Shown: piece by piece, positions 58,442 to 64,000 of the stretch
How the letters are laid out: the number at the start of each line of letters is the position of its first letter
Position numbering within the stretch: position 1 is the stretch's first letter
Assembly (NCBI GenBank): GCA_019787685.1
Contig: JAHNUO010000012.1
Coordinates: 124,001-188,000 of the forward strand
Direction of reading: 5' to 3'
DNA from: Chiua virens
Taxonomy: Eukaryota; Basidiomycota; Agaricomycetes; Boletales; Boletaceae
DNA: 64,000 bases
Made by a program: the position numbers and the translations under genes
The notes under the pieces: generated by a model
What the model saw: only the letters and a program-made list of their open reading frames with translations
Databases searched by the model: none
Told to the model about the DNA's origin: nothing

Positions 58442-58960
58442 TGTCATATACCGCTCCATTCTCCATTCCTCTGGATATAACTCCGGTTCTCTTAGACCAT
58501 AACTCTGGGTCAATTACCCTCAGGATGCAACTCCGTGATCCTGGACCTCCGTTACATATATATGTTTCCTCTTTTATTTTAGTACATAACCTGTGTCTCA
58601 CTTACAAGCACAGCTCCAGCTTTCTCAGTACCTGACTTACCTCCGGCTATGTAGTTTCCCGATCTTCCGTCTTACTCAGTTCTTACCAACTCCATTACTA
58701 ATCTCTATTCCACTCCAAGTATATAAACTGTAGTACCCCAACTGTGTACCCTTAGTCTGAATATTAGTTTATTTGTACAACTCACTCCAAACACTCCGAG
58801 AAGTCCTTGACGGCCTTCACTCCGCTTGACTCTACTTTATGTGTTGAGTCATATATCTACCTCCATTCTCTGCACGTCCGAAATATAGGGACAGACTATG
58901 ACAAGGGCGCACCACATACGGTGAAGCCAAGTCCTGTCCAACACTACAACTCTCCTGGGG
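58442..58960 (+). mobile_element. old gypsy-family LTR fragment inside Tc1 copy 1
   Basis: TGTCATATACCGCTCC, flanked on the left by CTGGG; the same insertion site as in Tc1 copy 2. Divergent relative of the chromovirus LTR, keeping AGTCTGAATAT and AGTATATAAACTGTAGTAC. Confidence 0.7.
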
Positions 58961-59800
58961 GCCAATACCCCATTTGGGGCCAATACTGGTCTTCCAAAAA
59001 GACCAGTTGCAACCGGTCCAGGACCAGTCTTTTCATTTTTCTCAATTTTTGAAAGACCAGGTGTTGCAATCACACAATATACTATCCTAATCCCTCTATT
59101 TTTTGCCTATTTTTCCATATTTTTCCCTTTGCATTTGAGCTTGCTATAAGCATTCCATTCCTTCCGAGTTTCCGAAATTCCCACGCTCTCGGAAACTCCG
59201 GAACTGAACACTTAGCAAATACAAAGTGATATATGATTGAAATACATCAACCCAGGCCTTGCCATGGCCTAGAACCACTAACCCTTGACCAGTCTACACC
59301 ATACAAGCCCTCAGACATCCTCTAGACTCATAGTATGTCATTCCATTCTACACATGCTCACCTCATGCCTACCTCACCTCATGCCTACCCTCATATCCAT
59401 TCCCCCTCATGTCTATGATGCAATTACATTCTATGGCTATGTATTCTAGATCCATATACCCAATACCCATTCAAACCCTTGTCCCATAGCATAGCATATC
59501 TGTAGATTTAGTTTACACTTGTACAAACAGTAGAATAGTATAAAAGGGACATCCCCAACTCACTGAAGGACCCAGTCTTGTCCTTCTGGAGTTTCCCCAA
59601 GCCTCTCTAGTCACACAGACTCGCTTTCATTGTTCTTCCAGCAAATAACTTAAGCCTGTAAGGTTTGGTTGTTTCACCAGGACCACTTCTTTTTCTAAAG
59701 TGCCAAGACCAAGACCACCCTGGACCAGTCCTAAGCGGTCCAGTTCAGCCCAGTTGTGGTTTTTTGACCAGTCCTGCAACTGGACCTTAAAACACTATCC
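58961..59800. repeat. GACCAG-rich repeat, long copy
   Basis: Begins with GGGGCCAATAC repeats, then ACTGGTC, GACCAGTTGC and GACCAGTC words, and ends CTGCAACTGGACCTTAAAAC. A short version is at 63,764-63,846. No coding capacity. Interrupted by a solo LTR. Confidence 0.55.
59062..59676 (+). mobile_element. solo LTR (615 bp)
   Basis: TGTTGCAATCACAC to GGTTGTTTCA with TSD CCAGG on both sides (59,057-59,061 and 59,677-59,681). TATAAAAGGG near 59,539 fits an LTR promoter. Confidence 0.8.
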
Positions 59801-60363
59801 TGTTGGGAATCTATACCCAAAGGACCAAAGACTTCCCCTTGTGATTGGGGTGGACCAAGAGGCTAGTCATTGGTCACAGCAGCAAGGTTGGCTTAGGTGA
59901 AACCCAAGGAGGAGCAGAGATACTCAGCTAGATTATGGAGATCAAGACTAAGGGATACAGGGTATTTATACATATGTAAATGTGCATAGACCAATGGTCA
60001 AAAGGGTGGCCAAGAAGAGCAGAACTGGTGAAGGGACCAAAAGGAGTCATGTGGGGCAGGAGCATCAGATGGAATGAAGGTAAAAGGTAAAGGTGGAAGT
60101 CATTGGAATGATCATGGAAATGAAGGTGATCCCTAGCAGATCAAAGGAAGCAGAAGCAAAGGAAGCAAAGATGGAATGACAGGTTGGACCAGAGTTACAC
60201 AATTGGATCAAGGAAAGAAAAGGAAAAGTGGGGCAAAGGGTTAGGCCCTTGCTGAGCAAGCAGAGGTAAGGGTAAGCCTTGCGGATTGAACATAGGTTGG
60301 TACCTATGGTACCAAGCATAGTGAAATCAAAGTAAAAAGGAAAAGAAAAGATGAATTGTAACA
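59801..60363 (-). mobile_element. probable solo LTR
   Basis: Reverse-strand TGTTACAATTCATC to AGATTCCCAACA, about 563 bp, with TATAAATACCC. It resembles the 50,237 LTR start. No matching TSD (TATCC and GAAAC), so a rearrangement may have replaced one flank. Confidence 0.5.
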
Positions 60364-60375
60364 GAAACTTCTCCA

Positions 60376-60886
60376 AGCGCCATGACCTTTTACATGATGG
60401 CCTTGCACATACATATCACTGGCTGTGCATTGGACTCAGACCCACCTATGTATCAAGAGTACTTTTCAGAATTCATGGCCTTGGCCACAAACTCTGTGAA
60501 AGCATGGTCAAAACATGGACATAGATTGAGTGATGGGGTTGGATGGTGGAGGACAGCCCAAGGAAACAATCAATGAAGGGGTGCAAGTGCCATTTGACAA
60601 TGTGATGGTGTGAGCAATGAGCAAGCCAAGAGCAGAGACAGTCAGTCCTGTGGCTTGTTAGTATGCAGATATGCAAGGGATGTAAGTGACTCACCCTCAG
60701 TCTCAAATGATGACGACTGAGGGAAGAGTGTTGTGTCTTAGTCTATGGCATCTGCCACACACTGGCACTAGTGAGGGTCAAAATGTGCTATGGCATGTGC
60801 TGGTCACAGGAAAATGGCCATTCATGGATGTTCTGAGGGTTTGTAGATTCAGAGCCAATGATGGACAATGGAACCAGGATAGCGGC
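60376..60886 (+). pseudogene. relic of the 191-residue UBA2-neighbour gene, inverted
   Basis: Matches 24,440-23,990 in the opposite orientation to its expected place: ALDSDPPMYQEYFSEFMALA, WSKHGHRLSDGVGWW, then CTATGGCATGTGCTGGTCAC and AGAGCCAATGATGGACAATG. Frames are broken. CpG sites of the parent are TpG or CpA here. Confidence 0.8.
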
Positions 60887-61184
60887 TGTAATAACCTAGA
60901 ACAAATGTGGACTATGAGGGAACTTGTGGGAGATTGTAGTCAGTGTTAAGAGGAATGGATGCAAGTGGAGTCCAACAAGTAAGGCAAGAACTACAGAGGA
61001 AGACTCAGTCAGAGACTAGTGGGAGAAACCCAAAGGTGAACTTTGTTAGAGTTCCCTGGGTGCTGCATTCAAGTCTTATATACTAAAAGTACATCAGAGT
61101 TCTAATGAGAGTATGAACTACATAGACAAGTAATAGTGTCCTGATTGGATGATAAGGTGAGAATACATGAGGTATTAGCATGTA
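60887..61184 (-). mobile_element. right half of the split solo LTR, inverted
   Basis: Reverse of the 3' half of the 50,237 LTR, ending at CATGTA next to Tc1 copy 2. The outer flank is GCGGC, that is GCCGC when turned round. Confidence 0.8.
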
Positions 61185-61276
61185 CAGTGAGCAACAAAAC
61201 TGATGTAATGTTTGTAGCATTTTGATTGAAGCATGAATATTGAGAGCCCTCTTGATGCTAGATCCCCTAACCTAGG

Positions 61277-61315
61277 TACCATTGGAAAGCCCTGATCAAG
61301 GGCTTTCCAATGGTA
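61277..61315. repeat. perfect hairpin in the Tc1 inverted repeat
   Basis: TACCATTGGAAAGCCC, a 7-bp loop, and its exact complement. Confidence 0.85.
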
Positions 61316-61527
61316 TATGGGTTTATTATGTAATTCTTACTATATCTGGAAATATTTCGAAATTGATGTGAGGTACTCATTGCATCAGTTTTGTTGCTGA
61401 CACTCTAAAGTATTCAAAATGCATATTGCAAGTGGTTATTACATAATCAATGGATCATGTGACATGCAATAAGTTCAACATGATACAAACAAACACACAC
61501 ATTATCACTTTGTCCACAACCATCATC

Positions 61528-61810
61528 ATGAAATCTCTCTCAGTTGACCAAACTCATCATATCATCTCTCTCTTGGAATTGGGACAATCAACCCATCAAA
61601 TTGCTCAATCTACTGGTCTCAACCAATCTACTATTAGTAGACTCAGGTCCAAACATCTTCCCAACCTACCCAAAGCCTCTGGTGGTCGTCCTGCTATCAT
61701 TTCTCCTACTGATATATGTCATGCTATTCGTCTTGTTGGATCTGGGAAGGCTGAGAATGCAGTTCAGGTGACCAAAACACTTCAAGAAGTGAAGAACCAT
61801 TCTATCTCCC
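61528..61810 (+). pseudogene. Tc1 transposase N-terminal part (copy 2)
   Basis: MKSLSVDQTHHIISLLELGQ then STHQIAQSTGLNQSTISRLR is a helix-turn-helix, followed by GRPAIISPTDICHAIRLVGS and a second helix region up to NHSISPQ, where the LTR begins. The protein resumes at 62,750. Confidence 0.8.
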
Positions 61811-61815
61811 CCCAG

Positions 61816-62744
61816 TGTTAAAGACTGTGTTGTTAGAACAGACCGGTTCCAAAGGACCCGGTTGTCCCGAGGGCAGAGTCACTGCTCTGGTGACTTACCT
61901 GATGGTGAAGCTCAAGACGATATTGTGGAGGATGGAGAGAGAGAAGATTGTTGTTCTGTATATACAGTAGAACATGTTTATATATCTACTGTAATGCTAT
62001 GCTGTACCTGTAGTGAGGAGTAATGGTACTGCATTGATGATTGTAACTAATTGTATTGTAGTGCCTAAGGTACTACAATAAGTCTATAGTTGTTCCGGTA
62101 CTTCCAGAGCACGGGAACCTCGGAACTTCCGGAAGCGGAAGCCTCGGAAGCGCGGGAACTACCCGGAACGGTCGGAACAGTTTATACATATTCCAACATG
62201 TGTGACTCGGAGGTAGCCAACTCCAGATCTCCAGAGTTGTAGCGTTGGACGGGACTTGGCTTCACCGTATGTGGTGTGCCCTTGTCACAGTCTGTCCCTA
62301 TATTTCGGACATGCAGAGAATGGAGGTAGATACATGACTCAACACATAAAGTAGAGTCAAGTGGAGTGAAGGCCATCAAGGACTTCTCGGAGTGTTTGGA
62401 GTGAGTCGTACAAATAAACTAATATTCAGACTAAGGGTACACAGTCGGGGTACTACAGTTTATATACTCGGAGTGGAATGGAGATTAGTAACGGAGTTGG
62501 TAAGAACTGAGTAAGATGGAAGATCGGGAAACTACATAGCCGGAGGTAAGTCAGGTACTGAGAAAGCTGGAGCTGTGCTCGTAAGTGAGACACAGGTTAT
62601 GTACTAAAATAAAAGAGGGAACATATATATGTAACGGAGGTCCAGGATCACGGAGTTGCGTCCTGAGGGTGATTGACCCGGAGTTATGGTCTAAGAGAAC
62701 TGGAGTTATATCCAGAGGAACGGAGAATGGAGTGGTATATGACA
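61816..62744 (-). mobile_element. solo LTR in Tc1 copy 2
   Basis: TG..CA in either direction (61,816 TGTTAAAG; 62,744 GACA), TSD CCCAG (61,811-61,815 and 62,745-62,749). In reverse it starts TGTCATATACC, a diverged relative of the chromovirus LTR. It carries its own insertion at 61,831-62,179. Confidence 0.8.
61831..62179. mobile_element. nested LTR-like insertion
   Basis: TGTTAGAACAGACCGG to GGTCGGAACA, 349 bp, interrupting the LTR just after its first 15 bp. Rich in CGGAA words (ACTTCCGGAAGCGGAAGC). The TSD is not exact. Confidence 0.5.
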
Positions 62745-62749
62745 CCCAG

Positions 62750-63478
62750 ACCATCCACCGCCACTTGAAGAAAGCTGGTATGAAGGCTATAGTGAAGCAA
62801 AAATGCCCTCTTCTTGCCCAGTGTCATAGGAGAGCAAGGATGGACTTTGCTCTAAGCCATCAGCATTGGACTGTTGAGGACTAGAAGCAAGTTATATGGT
62901 CAGATGAGACCAAAATCAATCGCATTGGGTCAGATGGCAGGAAATGGGCATGGAAAAGGGCAGGAGAGGGTCTTAGTGACAGGATTGTGGAGGAAACAGT
63001 TAAGTTTGGGGGAGGATCAGTGATGCTATGGGGCTGTATGACCTGGGAAGGTGTTGGAATGGCTTGCAAGATTGATGGTAAGATGGATGCTGACCTCTAT
63101 GTGCAGATTTTGGAGAATGAACTCCAACAAACTCTGGTGGATTATGGATTTTCCCCAGAAGACATTATCTTCCAGCAGGATAATGACCCCAAGCACACCA
63201 GTAGGAAGGCTAGGGAATGGCTTGATGACCATGAATTTGAGGTCATGGTATGGCCTGCTCAGTCTCCAGACCTTAATCCCATAGAACACCTATGGTTTCT
63301 TCTCAAAAGAAGACTTGCAGAGTATCCTGAGCCAGCTAAGGGGATATTGGAACTTTGAGAGAGGATTAAAGTGAAATGGTATAAGATTGGGGTGGAGGAG
63401 TGTCAGAGATTGATTGAGAGCATGCCTAGAAGAGTTCAGGAGGTCATCAAGGCCAAAGGAGGATACACTTCATACTAA
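62750..63478 (+). pseudogene. Tc1 transposase C-terminal part (copy 2)
   Basis: TIHRHLKKAGMKAIVKQKC, then a TAG after HWTVED where copy 1 has tryptophan, GGGSVMLWGC, FQQDNDPKHTSRKAREWL and SPDLNPIEHLWFLLKRR, a TGA after GILEL at the same codon that is TAG in copy 1, then KAKGGYTSY and stop. Confidence 0.8.
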
Positions 63479-63763
63479 TCTGTGATACCCTTATACCAGC
63501 AACAAAACTGATGCAATGAGTACCTCATACCAATTTCGAAATATTTCCAGATATAGTAAGAATTACATAATAAGCCCATATACCATTGGAAAGCCCTGAT
63601 CAGTTAGGGGGTCTAGCATCAACAGGGCTCTTAATATTCATGCTTCAATCAAAATGCTACAAACATTGCATCAGTTTTGTTGCTCACTGTATGAGCACTC
63701 TTGCAACTGTTACACGTTGCATCTTGCCCTACTACGCGCCTCACCATATTCAGCTTGTTTCAA

Positions 63764-63846
63764 CACTGGTCTTTTCATTTTTTGAAAGACCAGGACCACC
63801 CAGGACTGGTCCTGCTGGACTCCTGCAACTGGACCTTAAAACACTA
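63764..63846. repeat. GACCAG-rich repeat, short copy
   Basis: ACTGGTCTTTTCATTTTTTG to CTGCAACTGGACCTTAAAAC, sharing both ends with the long copy at 58,961-59,800; possibly a non-autonomous element. Confidence 0.5.
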
Positions 63847-64000
63847 AGACTTGGAGTGTGTGCCACCTTATCAAGACAATGTTCAGCAAGTCACCACTAT
63901 TTAGCAAAACAAATAACTCATGAAATGTGCCCCCCCCCCAAATACTAGCAATTGAATTGGACACAAACACTGGGTTTGACTCATTGTATCACAAAACTAA
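63847..64000. other. window end, no gene
   Basis: Low-complexity, AT-rich sequence with a run of C at about 63,930. Nothing is supported here. Confidence 0.4.

Larger units (their letters stand above)
57497..58960 (-). mobile_element. Tc1 copy 1, truncated
   Basis: Starts with the Tc1 inverted repeat (57,497-57,690). The C-terminal two thirds of a DD34E transposase follow on the minus strand (58,440-57,708), then a solo LTR from 58,442 that breaks off at about 58,960. The N-terminal third and the other inverted repeat are missing. Confidence 0.75.
61185..63689 (+). mobile_element. Tc1 copy 2, both ends present
   Basis: CAGTGAGCAACAAAACTG at 61,185 and its complement ending at 63,689, with TA on both sides (61,183-61,184 and 63,690-63,691). 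Each ~195-bp inverted repeat has a 21-bp inverted copy of its own tip at the inner border. Split by a solo LTR in the transposase gene. Confidence 0.85.

Overview
The window is from a filamentous basidiomycete, most likely a mushroom-forming agaricomycete. The reasons are genes cut by 45-60 bp GT-AG (and several GC-AG) introns, a full SUMO-activating enzyme subunit UBA2, agaric-type CHAT/TPR, C2-like and WD40 proteins, and KDZ, pogo, Tc1 and chromovirus transposons. No tRNA, rRNA or CRISPR array was seen.

Positions 1-28,930 are the genic half. In order: an unrecognised minus-strand gene; a peroxisomal 2,4-dienoyl-CoA reductase ending in the PTS1 signal SRL; a small secreted protein; an NAD(P)-binding Rossmann protein; a block with a CHAT pseudogene, an intact TPR-CHAT protein, a C2-like protein and a WD40 protein, all on the minus strand; a weak DUF6533-like membrane protein; UBA2 with a tight upstream neighbour and a 75-residue spliced gene; and a tandem array of four copies of an uncharacterised agaricomycete family.

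Positions 29,065-56,620 are a nested stack of transposons whose borders can be read from terminal repeats and target-site duplications (TSDs). A pogo-type element (TA, 29,065-56,620) holds a KDZ element (8-bp TSD CTTGGAAG, 30,647-54,974). That holds a Tc1/mariner relic (TA, 33,122-42,091) lying inside an intron of the KDZ transposase. The relic holds a young Ty3/gypsy chromovirus (TSD GGTCT, 34,474-41,852) with near-identical LTRs. The chromovirus has gag, a -1 frameshifted pol with chromodomain, a self-priming type primer-binding site and a spliced antisense gene with a Zn2Cys6-like cysteine pattern. The KDZ element also carries two accessory genes and a solo LTR.

The pogo element itself sits in a decayed, CpG-depleted copy of the UBA2/neighbour locus (about 29,000-29,062, then 56,623-57,148 and 60,376-60,886). 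That copy was later split by an LTR, by two Tc1 copies and by an inversion whose breakpoints can be reconstructed from a split TSD. The oldest elements show stop codons where arginine is expected, consistent with CGA to TGA change, while the chromovirus does not. This points to cytosine deamination or a RIP-like process acting on repeats before the last insertion.
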